A stretch of 64,000 nucleotides of DNA from an uncultured Thiothrix sp. (lineage in GTDB: Bacteria > Pseudomonadota > Gammaproteobacteria > Poriferisulfidales > GCA-002705445), in contig CACNYJ010000002.1 of NCBI GenBank assembly GCA_902624655.1, positions 133,771 to 197,770 on the forward strand, in the 5' to 3' direction. Of the stretch, positions 43,366 through 53,998 are shown piece by piece. Position 1 is the first letter of the stretch; each line of letters begins with the position of its first letter. A model generated the notes under the pieces. The model had not been told where the DNA came from and ran no database searches. It was given only the letters and a program-made list of their open reading frames with translations. The translations under genes were made by a program, and so were the position numbers.

Positions 43366-44594
43366 ATCTTTATTCCCTCTAGTTTTGCAACAGTATTTAA
43401 ATCTTTATCGCCTCTTCCCGATAAATTGATAACAATATTTTGATTTTTTTTCATTTCTTTTGCCAATTTAAAAGTATATGCAACAGCATGGCTAGTTTCT
43501 AATGCTGGGATTATTCCTTCCACTCTAGATAGCTCGTGAAAGGCTTGAATCGCTTCTTCATCAGTAGCTGACTTATACTCGACTAATCCTAAATCCTTTA
43601 ATAATGCGTGTTCAGGACCTACCCCAGGGTAATCAAGGCCTGCAGATATACTATGAGTTTCAATTATTTGGCCATTCTCGTCTTCTAATAAATAGGTCCT
43701 ATTTCCATGAAGAACTCCAACCTTTCCTTTGTTTAAAGGTGCCGAATGCTTTCCTGTTTCTAAACCACTTCCAGCAGCTTCTATACCATACATTTTAGAG
43801 CTGGTATTAATAAAAGGATAAAATAAACCAATTGCATTTGAGCCGCCTCCAACACATGCAACAAGGGCATCGACTCTTTTGTCAATATCTTGCATTTGAG
43901 TTATCACTTCTCTCCCAATAATTGCCTGAAAATCTCGAACAAGTTCTGGATAAGGGGATGGACCTGCTACAGTTCCAATTATATAAAATGTATTATCAAC
44001 GTTTGTTACCCAATCGCGTAATGCTTCATTCAATGCGTCTTTTAAAGTTCTTGATCCTGAGGTTACAGGAATAACTTCAGCACCAAGTAATTTCATTCTA
44101 TAAACATTCTGGGACTGTCTATAAATATCTTGCTCACCCATGTAAACAACGCATTCCATTCCCAATCTTGCAGCTACAGTAGCCGAAGCTACTCCATGTT
44201 GACCGGCTCCAGTTTCAGCAATAATTCTTGTTTTACCCATTTTTTTTGCAAGTATTGCTTGGCCAATTGTATTGTTTATTTTATGCGCGCCTGTGTGACA
44301 CAAATCTTCTCTTTTTAAAAAGATATTTGCCCCATTTAACTTATCGGTCAATCTCTTTGCGAAGTAAAGAGGGGTCGGCCTACCGACATAATTTTCGAAT
44401 TCCGTGTAAAGCTCTTTTAAAAAATCAGGGTCATTTTTAAGTTTATAATAAGTATCTTTTAAATCCTGTAATGGTTTTATTAAGGTCTCGGCAACAAAAG
44501 TTCCTCCAAATATACCGTAATGACCATTTTCATCAGGGTATCCGTACTTTATTTGATTAAAATCATTTAAGTTTTGTTTTGAGGTTGTTTTCAT
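43362..44594 (-). CDS. trpB: tryptophan synthase beta subunit
   Basis: PLP enzyme that joins indole and serine to make tryptophan. The 410 residues carry the PLP-lysine in [18 protein letters not shown], the phosphate-binding [17 protein letters not shown], the GAGQHG loop and GVGPEHA near the C-terminus. Both ends overlap neighbours by 4 nt (trpF upstream, trpA downstream), consistent with equal synthesis of the alpha-beta complex. Confidence 0.98.
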   Translation of the reverse strand: MKTTSKQNLNDFNQIKYGYPDENGHYGIFGGTFVAETLIKPLQDLKDTYYKLKNDPDFLKELYTEFENYVGRPTPLYFAKRLTDKLNGANIFLKREDLCHTGAHKINNTIGQAILAKKMGKTRIIAETGAGQHGVASATVAARLGMECVVYMGEQDIYRQSQNVYRMKLLGAEVIPVTSGSRTLKDALNEALRDWVTNVDNTFYIIGTVAGPSPYPELVRDFQAIIGREVITQMQDIDKRVDALVACVGGGSNAIGLFYPFINTSSKMYGIEAAGSGLETGKHSAPLNKGKVGVLHGNRTYLLEDENGQIIETHSISAGLDYPGVGPEHALLKDLGLVEYKSATDEEAIQAFHELSRVEGIIPALETSHAVAYTFKLAKEMKKNQNIVINLSGRGDKDLNTVAKLEGIKI

Positions 44595-45205
44595 TTTTTC
44601 ACTTTTTTTAAAAATTCTTTAATGAGAGTTGTATCTTTTTCACCATTAGAGGATTCTACACCGCTACTTACATCAACACCATAGGGTAAAAACATGTTAA
44701 TTGCATCCTCTACATTATCACAATTTAAACCTCCAGCTATAATTACTGGTTTTTTTGTATCGAAAACTGCAGATTTCCAATCAAAGGTTTTGCCGGTTCC
44801 ACCTAAGCCATCTTCGCCATGACTATCAAAAATAAATGCACTTGCGTTTGGGAACTTCTCATCCAGATTTTTAAAGCCATTGTAAGGATCTGAGACTCCC
44901 TTGAAATATGGTAATCCATACATCATGCATTCATCATCTGTTTCGTTTCCATGGAACTGAACATATTTAAAATTTGTTTTATTTAAAACTTCCTTAACAT
45001 AATTCTTATCGTCATTCGCAAAAAGTGCAACGGTATTTGTTGAAGATTTTAATGAATTAAGTATTTCTAAAGATTCTTTAATACTTACACATCTTTTACT
45101 TTTTTTACAAAAAACAATTCCAATATAATCAGCTCCATTTTTTTCGGCTTCAAGTGCGGTTGATGGTTCTCTGATTCCACATATTTTTACTTTTATCTCA
45201 TTCAT
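44591..45205 (-). CDS. trpF: phosphoribosylanthranilate isomerase
   Basis: Third step of tryptophan synthesis from anthranilate. Monofunctional TIM barrel of 204 residues: [13 protein letters not shown] holds the catalytic Cys, [50 protein letters not shown] with the catalytic Asp, and [12 protein letters not shown]. It follows truA directly (no gap) and overlaps trpB by 4 nt. Confidence 0.97.
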   Translation of the reverse strand: MNEIKVKICGIREPSTALEAEKNGADYIGIVFCKKSKRCVSIKESLEILNSLKSSTNTVALFANDDKNYVKEVLNKTNFKYVQFHGNETDDECMMYGLPYFKGVSDPYNGFKNLDEKFPNASAFIFDSHGEDGLGGTGKTFDWKSAVFDTKKPVIIAGGLNCDNVEDAINMFLPYGVDVSSGVESSNGEKDTTLIKEFLKKVKK

Positions 45206-45991
45206 TTATTCATAAATAATTTGAAGTTTTGGCTTATAGTTAAGATTATATTTTTCGTCATATTCAATATCAATTAAAAAAAGTCCTTCAGGGGGAAATT
45301 GCTTACCAGCTTTTGTTCTGTCTTTAGAAGCTAATAATTCCTTTATCCAGAATATCTCTTTTTCACCAGAACCAATCATAACGAGCGTTCCAACAATATT
45401 TCTTACCATATTGTATAAAAATGAATTTGCATTAACATCAATCAATATAAAATTATTTTCTCTTGAAATTATTATATCATTTATATTTTTAATAGGTGAT
45501 TTTGATTGGCAATGTGCTGAACGAAAACAAGAAAAATCTTTTTCTCCTATTAGGTTTTTTGCGGCCACTTGCATCTTCTTTTCATCAAGGTGGTGTAAAT
45601 AATACCAACCCACTTTATTTCTATTTAAACATGGTTTTATTTTATGATTGTAAATTACATATCTATAAGTTCTGCTTAATGCTGAAAACCTTGCGTGGAA
45701 TTTCGAGTCCATAAATTTTATAAAATTAATTCTGATATCACTTGGTAATAACGAATTTAAACCAAGCAACCAACTATTTTCATCTCTTTTAGTATTTGTT
45801 TCAAAATGAGCATATTGAGATAAGGCATGAACACCCGAGTCTGTTCTGCCAGCAACGTATAGTTTTACTTTCTCTTGAGAGAAATCGTAAATAGCTTTTT
45901 GTAATTTACCCTGAATTGTTTCTGGAGTTTTTTGTTCTTGCCAACCGTGGTAATTTTTTCCATCATACTGAATGGATAATAAGACTTTCAT
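45206..45991 (-). CDS. truA: tRNA pseudouridine synthase A (positions 38-40)
   Basis: Modifies the anticodon arm of many tRNAs. The 261 residues (E. coli 270) contain LSIQYDGKNYHGWQ, the catalytic Asp in YVAGRTDSGVHALSQYAHF and the late motifs SFLYNMVRNIVGTLV. It lies between asd and trpF; in Pseudomonas a fimV gene sits between asd and truA, which is absent here. Confidence 0.96.
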   Translation of the reverse strand: MKVLLSIQYDGKNYHGWQEQKTPETIQGKLQKAIYDFSQEKVKLYVAGRTDSGVHALSQYAHFETNTKRDENSWLLGLNSLLPSDIRINFIKFMDSKFHARFSALSRTYRYVIYNHKIKPCLNRNKVGWYYLHHLDEKKMQVAAKNLIGEKDFSCFRSAHCQSKSPIKNINDIIISRENNFILIDVNANSFLYNMVRNIVGTLVMIGSGEKEIFWIKELLASKDRTKAGKQFPPEGLFLIDIEYDEKYNLNYKPKLQIIYE

Positions 45992-45998
45992 TAATTTT

Positions 45999-47021
45999 TT
46001 AAATATATTTTTTAATTAATAACTCTGCTATTTGAATACTATTATAAGCAGCACCTTTTCGAATATTGTTACTTACAACCCACATATTTAAGCCATTTTT
46101 ACAAGAAATATCTTCTCTTACTCTGCCTACAAAAACGTCGTTACTATTTTCACATTCATTTGCGGCACAAGGGTAACCACCGTCTTTATGTTCGTCTACA
46201 AGTATTACTCCGCTATTTTTCGCAGATAATATTTTTTTTGCATCATCAGCAGATATCTTTTGTTCAAGTTCTAAGTGAACTGCCTCAGAGTGTCCATAGA
46301 AAACAGGAACACGGACTGTTGTTGGATTAACTTCAATTTTTTCATCCATAATTTTTTTTGTTTCCCAAACCATTTTCATTTCTTCCTTTGTGTATCCATT
46401 TTCCATAAAATTATCTATCTGAGGTATAACATTGAAAGCTATTTGTTTTGGATAAACTTCGGATACAATATCTTTGTTGTCAACATAAGCATTTACTTGA
46501 TCGTTTAATTCTTGTATTGCGTTGTTGCCTGTTCCCGATACTGCTTGATAAGTGCAAACATTAATTCTTTTGATATTGCACGCATCATGGATAGGTTTTA
46601 TCGCGACTAACATTTGAATAGTTGAACAATTTGGGTTTGCAATGATGCCTGATAACTTATAACTTCCGATTTGATCTGAGTTAATTTCTGGAACAATAAG
46701 CGGTATATCTTTTTCATATCGAAAAAAAGAAGTATTATCTATAACAATTGAATTGTTTTTTGTTGCTTCTTTTGCATATTTTTTTGATACATCGCTGCCA
46801 GCAGAAAATAGTGCAATATCAACACCATTGAAATTAAAACTATCAAGGGCATGGACTGTGAATTCTTGATCTAAGATATTAATTTTCTTTCCTTCCGATT
46901 TATTACTTGCAAGTAAATACAAATTATTAATTGGAAAATTCTTTTCTAGAAGTACTTGGATCATCATTTGGCCTACAGCACCTGTTGCACCAACTACAGC
47001 AATATTGTATTTCTTACTCAT
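45999..47021 (-). CDS. asd: aspartate-semialdehyde dehydrogenase
   Basis: NADP-dependent enzyme at the branch to lysine, diaminopimelate, threonine and methionine. The 340 residues have the NADP motif VVGATGAVGQMMIQVL, the catalytic Cys in NPNCSTIQML, the ligand segment QAVSGTGNNAI and the active-site His in PVFYGHSEAVHLE. It shares one base with the leuB stop (TAATG type) and precedes truA. Confidence 0.97.
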   Translation of the reverse strand: MSKKYNIAVVGATGAVGQMMIQVLLEKNFPINNLYLLASNKSEGKKINILDQEFTVHALDSFNFNGVDIALFSAGSDVSKKYAKEATKNNSIVIDNTSFFRYEKDIPLIVPEINSDQIGSYKLSGIIANPNCSTIQMLVAIKPIHDACNIKRINVCTYQAVSGTGNNAIQELNDQVNAYVDNKDIVSEVYPKQIAFNVIPQIDNFMENGYTKEEMKMVWETKKIMDEKIEVNPTTVRVPVFYGHSEAVHLELEQKISADDAKKILSAKNSGVILVDEHKDGGYPCAANECENSNDVFVGRVREDISCKNGLNMWVVSNNIRKGAAYNSIQIAELLIKKYI

Positions 47022-48085
47022 TATTTTAATTCCTCAATCTTTTGGATTATACAATCACCCATTTCACTTGTGGAAATAAATTTAACTTCGGATAAATCTT
47101 TTGTATATTTACCCTCTTTTAATACAAACTTTACAGATTCTAAAATGTGATGATATATGTCTGCTCTCTTAAATGTATGCTGAAACAACATTGCTACCGA
47201 CAAAATTGTTGCGATTGGGTTTACAATGTTTTTACCAGCTATGTCAGGTGCAGACCCATGAATCGGCTCGTAAACTCCAAACCCATCATTATTCAATGAA
47301 GCTGAAGGCAAAAGTCCTATTGAACCAGTAAGGACTGACGCTAAATCGGATAAAATATCTCCAAATAAATTTTCTGTGACTATTACATCAAATTGTTTTG
47401 GATTTTGAACTAATTGCATCGCGGCATTATCAACATACATGTGAGATAGCGCAACATCTTTAAAGTTGACAGCACTCTCCTCGACGGTTGTTCTCCATAG
47501 TTGAGAAACTTCTAAAACATTAGCTTTGTCAACAGAACAAAGTTTTTTTGATCTTTCTCTGGATAGATTTAATGCGTAATCTGCAATACGGCTTATTTCT
47601 TTTTGATTGTATCGCATTGTATTATGAGCTTCAGTAAAATCAGAATTAAAGCCTCTTGGTTCACCAAAATATATACCGCTAACAAGTTCTCGAATAATAA
47701 CTATATCTAGGTCTTCAATTAATTCTTTTTTTACACTCGAGTAATCTATTGATTCTCGAAAAGATATAATCGGCCTCACATTTAAAAAAAGGTTTAAACT
47801 TTTTCTCAATTCTAGAAGGCCAGTTTCTGGTTTTTTTTCTTTCGAGGCATTATCATATTGAGGTCCCCCAACAGCTCCAAGTAAAACCGCGTCTGAATTT
47901 TTAATTTTTTGCTTTGTTTCATCTGGGAAAGGGGTGTCGTATATGTCAACTGCTTCACCCCCAAAAAATCCGAAGTCAACACGTATGTCTAATTTATATA
48001 ATTTAGAAATAATATTTAAAACTTTTTCTGCTTCAGAGGTAACTTCTTTCCCGACTCCATCCCCTGGTAATATCAATATTTTCAT
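47021..48085 (-). CDS. leuB: 3-isopropylmalate dehydrogenase
   Basis: Oxidative decarboxylation step of leucine synthesis. The 354 residues show LPGDGVGKEV, the substrate segment ELRKSLNLFLNVRP, IIRELVSGIYFGEPRG (catalytic Tyr), and NLFGDILSDLASVLTGSIGLLPSASL with FGVYEPIHGSAPDIAGK. It is followed directly by asd and preceded by leuD after 3 nt. Confidence 0.98.
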   Translation of the reverse strand: MKILILPGDGVGKEVTSEAEKVLNIISKLYKLDIRVDFGFFGGEAVDIYDTPFPDETKQKIKNSDAVLLGAVGGPQYDNASKEKKPETGLLELRKSLNLFLNVRPIISFRESIDYSSVKKELIEDLDIVIIRELVSGIYFGEPRGFNSDFTEAHNTMRYNQKEISRIADYALNLSRERSKKLCSVDKANVLEVSQLWRTTVEESAVNFKDVALSHMYVDNAAMQLVQNPKQFDVIVTENLFGDILSDLASVLTGSIGLLPSASLNNDGFGVYEPIHGSAPDIAGKNIVNPIATILSVAMLFQHTFKRADIYHHILESVKFVLKEGKYTKDLSEVKFISTSEMGDCIIQKIEELK

Positions 48086-48088
48086 AAT

Positions 48089-48724
48089 TTAACCATTAAA
48101 CATCCAAGGTGTTTTTAAAGCCTTTTTGTTTTCGTAATCTTTAATTTTTTTACTTAACTTTAAAGTTTCAGAAATATCGTCAATACCTTCTATTAAAACC
48201 TCTTTTCTTCTTGCGTCAATTTCGAACTTAATTTTCAAATTATTACATAATACAGTTTGGTCAACTAAATTAATTTTAATTAAATATTTATTTGTGTTTA
48301 CAATATTAATTAATTCCTGAATTTCTTTTTTTTTTAAAACTATTGGTAATAATCCATTTTTGAAACAGTTATTATAAAATATATCAGCAAAACTTGTTGA
48401 AATTACAACATCAAAACCATAATCCATTAAAGCCCATACCGCATGTTCTCTTGAAGAACCGCATCCAAAGTTGTCCCCAGCTATTAGAATCCTTGCGCCG
48501 TTATATTTCGGATTATATAAAAAAAAATCAGGATTCTTTTTTCTTAAGCTATGGTCGTCTCCAAGATTTCCGGGCTCTAAATACCTCCAATCGTCAAATA
48601 AGTTGTCCCCAAAACCCTCTCTGGTTACAGCTTTAAGATATTGTTTTGGTATTATCGCATCTGTATCAATATTCTTTCTATCAATTAAAGCGGCAATAGA
48701 TTCTACGGTTTTAAATTTTTTCAT
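48089..48724 (-). CDS. leuD: 3-isopropylmalate dehydratase small subunit
   Basis: Swivelling domain of isopropylmalate isomerase, partner of LeuC. The 211 residues contain NIDTDAIIPKQYLKAVTREGFG, GDNFGCGSSREHAVWAL and FADIFYNNCFKNGLLPI, all family landmarks. It lies 2 nt after leuC. Confidence 0.97.
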   Translation of the reverse strand: MKKFKTVESIAALIDRKNIDTDAIIPKQYLKAVTREGFGDNLFDDWRYLEPGNLGDDHSLRKKNPDFFLYNPKYNGARILIAGDNFGCGSSREHAVWALMDYGFDVVISTSFADIFYNNCFKNGLLPIVLKKKEIQELINIVNTNKYLIKINLVDQTVLCNNLKIKFEIDARRKEVLIEGIDDISETLKLSKKIKDYENKKALKTPWMFNG

Positions 48725-48726
48725 AA

Positions 48727-50130
48727 TTAAATTATTTCTCGAACATCAACAAAATGTCCATGAATAGCTGCAGCTGCGGCAGTTGCAGGGCTTACTAAAT
48801 GAGTTCTACTAAGTCTTCCTTGTCGTCCCTCGAAATTTCTATTTGATGTTGAAGCGCATCTCTCATACTCGTTTAATTTATCATCATTCATTCCTAAGCA
48901 CATTGAGCAACCTGGGCTTCTCCACTCGAACCCCGACTTTTTGAATATTTTATCTAACCCCTCTTTTTCTGCTCTCTCCTTTACTAAACCTGAGCCAGGC
49001 ACAATGATTGCACTTTTTATGTTCTTTGCAATTTTTTTATTTTTTACTATTTTTGCAACAATTCTTAAATCTTCTATCCTAGAATTTGTACATGAGCCAA
49101 TAAAAATTTTATCCAACTCTATTGAATTTACGTTTTGTTTTTCTTTTAAGCCCATGTATGAAAATGCATTTAATAAGTCTTCTTTTCTAGAAAAAAACTT
49201 TTCATCTTCAAGATCTGGTAATTTATCGTCTACTGCAACTGCCATTTCTGGAGATGTACCCCATGTAATCATTGGGCTTGACTGAGTGATATCAACATCA
49301 ACAATCTTGTCAAAATTAGCGCCGCTATCGGTTACTAAATTTGACCAATATTCCTTAGCTTTTAAAAATTCTTCGCCCTTAGGCGCAAAAGGTTTATTTT
49401 CAACGTAGCTTATTGTTTTTTCATCAACAGCTATCAATCCGGTTGTCGCTCCAGCTTCAATTGTCATGTTACACAAAGTCATTCTTGCTTCCATTGATAA
49501 GTTTCTTATCGCGTCACCTGTGTATTCAATTGCAAAACCAGTTCCACCAGCTGTTCCAATTTTACTTATTATTAGTAAGGCTAAATCTTTTGAGTAAAAA
49601 TATTCAGGCATTTTTCCTAAAATATTAATTTGCATATTTAACGATTTCTTTTGCAATAAACACTGAGTTGCTAATACGTGCTCAACTTCTGATGTGCCAA
49701 TACCAAAAGCTAACGCAGCTAAGGCGCCATGCGTCGATGTGTGAGAATCCCCGCAAACAACGGTCATTCCAGGCAAAAGTATTCCCTGCTCTGGGCCAAC
49801 TACATGCACAATACCTTGTCTAATATCTTCAAGATCAAATTTAAGCAAGTCATTTATCTGACAATTTTTATTTAATGCGTCAACTTGTATTTTTGAAATA
49901 GGATCTTTGATGCCATCCTCTCTCATTTTTGTCGGAACATTATGATCTGGAACAGCCATAATACTTTTCTTACTCCAAATATTTCTTCCAGCTTGTTTCA
50001 ATCCCTCAAAAGCTTGAGGAGATGTAACTTCATGAATTAAATGTTTGTCAATATAAATAAGACTATATCCATTATCAAATGAATGGATATGATGTTCGTC
50101 CCATAATTTGTCATATAGCGTTTTTTTCAT
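48727..50130 (-). CDS. leuC: 3-isopropylmalate dehydratase large subunit
   Basis: Aconitase-family [4Fe-4S] enzyme; converts 2- to 3-isopropylmalate with LeuD. The 467 residues (E. coli 466) have [15 protein letters not shown], the cluster-binding cysteines in [13 protein letters not shown] and [10 protein letters not shown], and [12 protein letters not shown] near the end. First enzyme of the leuC-leuD-leuB block; it follows the MFS transporter gene by 20 nt. No leucine leader peptide is visible upstream. Confidence 0.98.
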   Translation of the reverse strand: MKKTLYDKLWDEHHIHSFDNGYSLIYIDKHLIHEVTSPQAFEGLKQAGRNIWSKKSIMAVPDHNVPTKMREDGIKDPISKIQVDALNKNCQINDLLKFDLEDIRQGIVHVVGPEQGILLPGMTVVCGDSHTSTHGALAALAFGIGTSEVEHVLATQCLLQKKSLNMQINILGKMPEYFYSKDLALLIISKIGTAGGTGFAIEYTGDAIRNLSMEARMTLCNMTIEAGATTGLIAVDEKTISYVENKPFAPKGEEFLKAKEYWSNLVTDSGANFDKIVDVDITQSSPMITWGTSPEMAVAVDDKLPDLEDEKFFSRKEDLLNAFSYMGLKEKQNVNSIELDKIFIGSCTNSRIEDLRIVAKIVKNKKIAKNIKSAIIVPGSGLVKERAEKEGLDKIFKKSGFEWRSPGCSMCLGMNDDKLNEYERCASTSNRNFEGRQGRLSRTHLVSPATAAAAAIHGHFVDVREII

Positions 50131-50150
50131 TCTCAGTTTGTTTTATAAGT

Positions 50151-51290
50151 TCAATTACGTGATTTTACTAATATAAACGACACAATAAAACCTAAAAAAG
50201 CAAATAATGATGCATATAAATATACCGTGGCTCCACCCAAAGGTTCCCAAAAATACCCACTATAGAAGCTTCCCAATGATCCTCCCAAACCAAAACTTAT
50301 ACTTGAGTACAACGCTTGACCTCGTCCTTGCAGAATGCCAGTGAAATACTCATGAATCAATGAAATTGAGACCGCATGATACATGCCGTAAGTTACCGCA
50401 TGAAATAAAGTGGCCAGAATAACTATAAATTCATTGTGGGCAAAGAATGATATCAATAACCATCTAAGAGTTGCAAATAAAAAACTTATGATAAACAAGT
50501 TTTTTAATCCATATTTTGGTATCCAGGAGGAAATTTTCATGAAGATTAAAATTTCAGCAATAACTCCCAGCGACCAAATTACTCCGATTAAGTTTGTGCT
50601 ATAACTATTCTCGGTTAAGTAAATCGCAAAAAAAGCATAAAAGGGTCCGTGACTTAGTTGCATCAAGAAGCAAGATATTAAAATCCCCAATACTGCTGGT
50701 TTAATTATTATTGTTAATAATGAGCTTGATTCTGCCTTTGTATTATCCTCGGCTTTTTTTACATACAGTGTTGAAACCCATGTTAGAAATAAGAAGAATA
50801 AAATACAATATGGAATGATATTTATTCCATACTTACTAGTAAAAAATGACAATATCAAAACTGATAAAATAAAACCAAGAGATCCCCAAAGTCTAATTTG
50901 GCTGTATTTATTATAAGATGAACCAAGAGTATTCATTGTTACTGCTTCAAACTGTGGTAGTGACGCATTCCAAAAGAAGCTAAAAAAGAAAATCAATAAC
51001 ACCATTGGGTAAAAATTTTCAATTTGCGGAGCAAACATAAATATAAAAAAACAGCTTAGTGCTCCAAATTGTATAACTCTATGTCTTAAACCAGTTTTGT
51101 CTGCTATCCATCCCCATAAATTCGGTGCAATGATTTTCGTTCCAATCATTGTCCCAGTTATTATTCCAATTTCATATGCGGTAAAACTTTTATAAGATAA
51201 ATATAATGGCCAATAGGGTAAAAATGCACCAAGACTTGCAAAATAAAAAAAATAAAACGATGAAAGATGTATATAAGAGCGATCAAGCAT
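50151..51290 (-). CDS. MFS transporter of the PPP/HcaT (MFS_1-like) family
   Basis: Twelve-helix permease of 379 residues from the first ATG (MLDRSYIHLSSFYFFYF), which aligns with family N-termini; an in-frame TTG at 51341 would add 17 hydrophilic residues. Characteristic points are FYFFYFASLGAFLPYWPLYL, LWGWIADKTGLRHR (the loop 2-3 signature), RLWGSLGFI and ALYSSISFGLGGSLG. Relatives are annotated as phenylpropionate or uncharacterised permeases. The position between aroC and leuC is similar to that in Pseudomonas. Substrate unknown. Confidence 0.87.
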   Translation of the reverse strand: MLDRSYIHLSSFYFFYFASLGAFLPYWPLYLSYKSFTAYEIGIITGTMIGTKIIAPNLWGWIADKTGLRHRVIQFGALSCFFIFMFAPQIENFYPMVLLIFFFSFFWNASLPQFEAVTMNTLGSSYNKYSQIRLWGSLGFILSVLILSFFTSKYGINIIPYCILFFLFLTWVSTLYVKKAEDNTKAESSSLLTIIIKPAVLGILISCFLMQLSHGPFYAFFAIYLTENSYSTNLIGVIWSLGVIAEILIFMKISSWIPKYGLKNLFIISFLFATLRWLLISFFAHNEFIVILATLFHAVTYGMYHAVSISLIHEYFTGILQGRGQALYSSISFGLGGSLGSFYSGYFWEPLGGATVYLYASLFAFLGFIVSFILVKSRN

Positions 51291-51433
51291 GATTGGCGCA
51301 TCTAAAATATTACCTTTATATATATTTTTATCTTTATTCAAATCAAAAAATCCAAAGTATTAATTTTTATAATTTAATTTTGCTTAATAGTTTCTTTTTA
51401 TGTCTAGAATTTTTTTTAAATCTACAAAATTAA

Positions 51434-52495
51434 TTATAAATTTTGGGCTTTGTGTCTTAAAGAGTGATCCATCAAAACTAGTGCAAGCATTGCTTCTGCT
51501 ATCGGAACCGCTCTGATGCCAACGCAGGGATCATGTCTACCTTTTGTTACAATAGTTGAATCATTTCCCTTGTTATCAATAGTTTTACCAGGAATTCTGA
51601 TGCTGGATGTTGGTTTAATTGCAATACTTGCTCTTATGTCTTGGCCAGAAGTTATACCACCAAGTGTTCCACCAGAATTATTACTTAAAAAACCATCTTT
51701 TGAGTCAATTTCATCTCTGTGCTCTGTGCCTTTTTGAGTAACACATGAAAAACCTGAACCAATTTCAACTCCTTTTACAGCATTGATACTCATCATAGCT
51801 TTTGCAATGTCAGCATCAATTCTATCAAAAACTGGCTCACCTAATCCTATGGGAACATTTTTTGCAATAATATCTATTCTTGCACCGATTGAGTTACCCT
51901 CTTTCCTTAATGAGTCCATATAATTTTCGAGATCAACAACTTTATCCTTATCAGGAAAAAAGAATGGATTTGTTTCAATATCTGAAAAATTTATTTTTTC
52001 TGGTGTTATTGGCCCCAGTTGTGAAAGATAGCCTTGAATTATTAGGTTAAATTTTTCTTTTAAATATTGTTTTGCAATTGCACCGGCAGCGACTCTTGTA
52101 GCTGTCTCTCTTGCGGAGGACCTGCCGCCACCCTTATAGTCTCTTAATCCATATTTTTTATCATAAGTGATATCAGCATGGCCAGGCCTATATAAATCTT
52201 TTATATCTGAATAGTCTTTGCTTCTAGCATCATCATTATAAATTATCAGACTAATTGGGGTTCCAGTTGTTTTTCCTTCAAAAACGCCAGATAATATTTT
52301 CACAGTGTCTGACTCTCTTCGTTGAGAAGTGTGTCTTGTTTTACCAGGTTTTCTTCTATCTAAATCTTTTTGTATAGCCTCAATATCAATGTTGAGATTT
52401 GGTGGACAACCGTCTATCATGCACCCAATAGCTTCCCCATGACTTTCGCCATACGTACTAACTTTAAATAATTGTCCATAGCTATTTCCCGACAT
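51434..52495 (-). CDS. aroC: chorismate synthase
   Basis: Last step of the shikimate pathway; FMN-dependent. The 353 residues hold the three signatures: [37 protein letters not shown] and [20 protein letters not shown], with [22 protein letters not shown] between. It is divergent from psd (42 nt between starts) and heads the long minus-strand biosynthetic run; 143 nt without a gene, mostly A+T, follow before the MFS gene. Confidence 0.98.
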   Translation of the reverse strand: MSGNSYGQLFKVSTYGESHGEAIGCMIDGCPPNLNIDIEAIQKDLDRRKPGKTRHTSQRRESDTVKILSGVFEGKTTGTPISLIIYNDDARSKDYSDIKDLYRPGHADITYDKKYGLRDYKGGGRSSARETATRVAAGAIAKQYLKEKFNLIIQGYLSQLGPITPEKINFSDIETNPFFFPDKDKVVDLENYMDSLRKEGNSIGARIDIIAKNVPIGLGEPVFDRIDADIAKAMMSINAVKGVEIGSGFSCVTQKGTEHRDEIDSKDGFLSNNSGGTLGGITSGQDIRASIAIKPTSSIRIPGKTIDNKGNDSTIVTKGRHDPCVGIRAVPIAEAMLALVLMDHSLRHKAQNL

Positions 52496-52537
52496 ACCAA
52501 CTATTATATCAAAAAAAGAAGGTTAAATTATATAAAA

Positions 52538-53404
52538 ATGAAAGAAATTATAAAAATAATATTACATGAATTAAAAATCACGTTGTTTTATATAATTCCA
52601 CTACGTCTAATATCGAGAATTACTTTCTTTCTTGCAAGAATAGAAAATAGATTTACAAAAAAAATTTTTATAAAAACATATAAAAGATTTTTCAAGATAG
52701 AGCTAGATGAATATCAGAAAAAGAATATAGATGACTATAAGAATTTAGATGATTTTTTTATTAGAGAACTTGATTTTAACCATAGAAAAAAATTAGATGA
52801 CGAAAGAAATATAATTTCACCTTGCGATGGAACTATTTCAGGATTTGGAGAAATTAATGACAGTACGTTTATTCATGCAAAAAAACATAAATATAATGTA
52901 AGCGAACTAATTAATGAAAAAAATCATAAATTCTCAAATGGTAAGTTCGTTAATATATATTTGGAACCAAAGGATTGTCATAGGGTATATATGCCATGTG
53001 ATGCCATACTTTCAAAAATAACTAATATACCAGGATGTCTTTATAGTGTTGCGCCTTATGCATCCTCAGGAATTAAAAATTTATACTCAAAAAATGAACG
53101 AGTAGTTTTGTCTTTTGAAAGCGAATCTTTTTTAATGACGATTGTTATGGTAGGTGCAGTTAACGTAGGCTGTATTTCTTTAACAAGACACGGAATTATT
53201 ACCCCAAAAAAATATCGAGTAAATAAGAAAAATGATATAAATGATAAAAAAATACAAAGTTACAAAAAAGGCGAGGAAGTCGCTATGTTTAATCTTGGAT
53301 CAACAGTTATAATTTTATTAAGCGATATGCGAGGAAAATGGAATGATAATATCGTTACTTCAAATAAAATTTTAATTAGAGACGAAATATTTAAATTAAA
53401 TTAG
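52538..53404 (+). CDS. psd: phosphatidylserine decarboxylase proenzyme
   Basis: Makes phosphatidylethanolamine at the inner membrane. From the ATG giving MKEIIKIILHEL the protein has 288 residues (an in-frame start at 52472 would overlap aroC). Conserved parts are DDFFIRELDF, SPCDGTISGFG (catalytic Asp of the self-cleaving triad), DCHRVYMPCDA (His), and the autocleavage motif LGST in MFNLGSTVIILL, where Ser becomes the pyruvoyl group. It ends tail-to-tail with efp, overlapping 4 nt. Confidence 0.95.
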   Translation: MKEIIKIILHELKITLFYIIPLRLISRITFFLARIENRFTKKIFIKTYKRFFKIELDEYQKKNIDDYKNLDDFFIRELDFNHRKKLDDERNIISPCDGTISGFGEINDSTFIHAKKHKYNVSELINEKNHKFSNGKFVNIYLEPKDCHRVYMPCDAILSKITNIPGCLYSVAPYASSGIKNLYSKNERVVLSFESESFLMTIVMVGAVNVGCISLTRHGIITPKKYRVNKKNDINDKKIQSYKKGEEVAMFNLGSTVIILLSDMRGKWNDNIVTSNKILIRDEIFKLN

Positions 53405-53970
53405 CTTTTGACTCTTGATACGTATTCTTTTGACCTTGTATCAATTTTTACAATATCTTTTTCATTTATAAATAAAGGAACATTTATTTCAACTCCGGTT
53501 TCAAGTTTTGCTGGTTTTGTAGCTTTTGATGTTGTATCGCCTTTTAGTCCTGGCTCAGTATGCTCAATCATAAGTTCAACAAAGTTTGGTATTTCTACAC
53601 TAATTGCAATGCTATTAAAGAAAGTAATGGAACAAAGCTCCTCTCCTTTCAGCCAAACCCAATCATCATTCAAAATATCTTTTTTTAAAGATATTTGTTC
53701 AAAACTCTCTAAGTTCATAAAGAAAAAATCTTGATTATCATTGTAAAGATACTGCATTTCGGAGATTAGAATATCTGCTGATTCTAAATTTTCACCAATT
53801 TTTAATGTTTTTTCATTGATTCTGCCATTTAATAGATTTTTTAGTTTGATTTTACTAAAAGCCTGGCCTTTTCCAGGTTTATGAAAAGAGTTTTCAATTA
53901 TCTCAAATGGCTCATTATTAATTAAAACTTTCAGCCCGTTCTTTAAATTACTTGTATTATAGCTTGTCAT
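53401..53970 (-). CDS. efp: translation elongation factor P
   Basis: Relieves ribosome stalling at proline runs. The 189 residues (E. coli 188) consist of three beta-barrel domains; domain I has the modification loop KPGKGQAF with Lys34 at the position beta-lysylated in E. coli, and domain III ends with VPLFINEKDIVKIDTRSKEYVSRVK. The modifying enzymes EpmA/EpmB are not in this window. Confidence 0.97.
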   Translation of the reverse strand: MTSYNTSNLKNGLKVLINNEPFEIIENSFHKPGKGQAFSKIKLKNLLNGRINEKTLKIGENLESADILISEMQYLYNDNQDFFFMNLESFEQISLKKDILNDDWVWLKGEELCSITFFNSIAISVEIPNFVELMIEHTEPGLKGDTTSKATKPAKLETGVEINVPLFINEKDIVKIDTRSKEYVSRVKS

Positions 53971-53998
53971 ACTTCCTATATTTTTACTTCTTATATTT

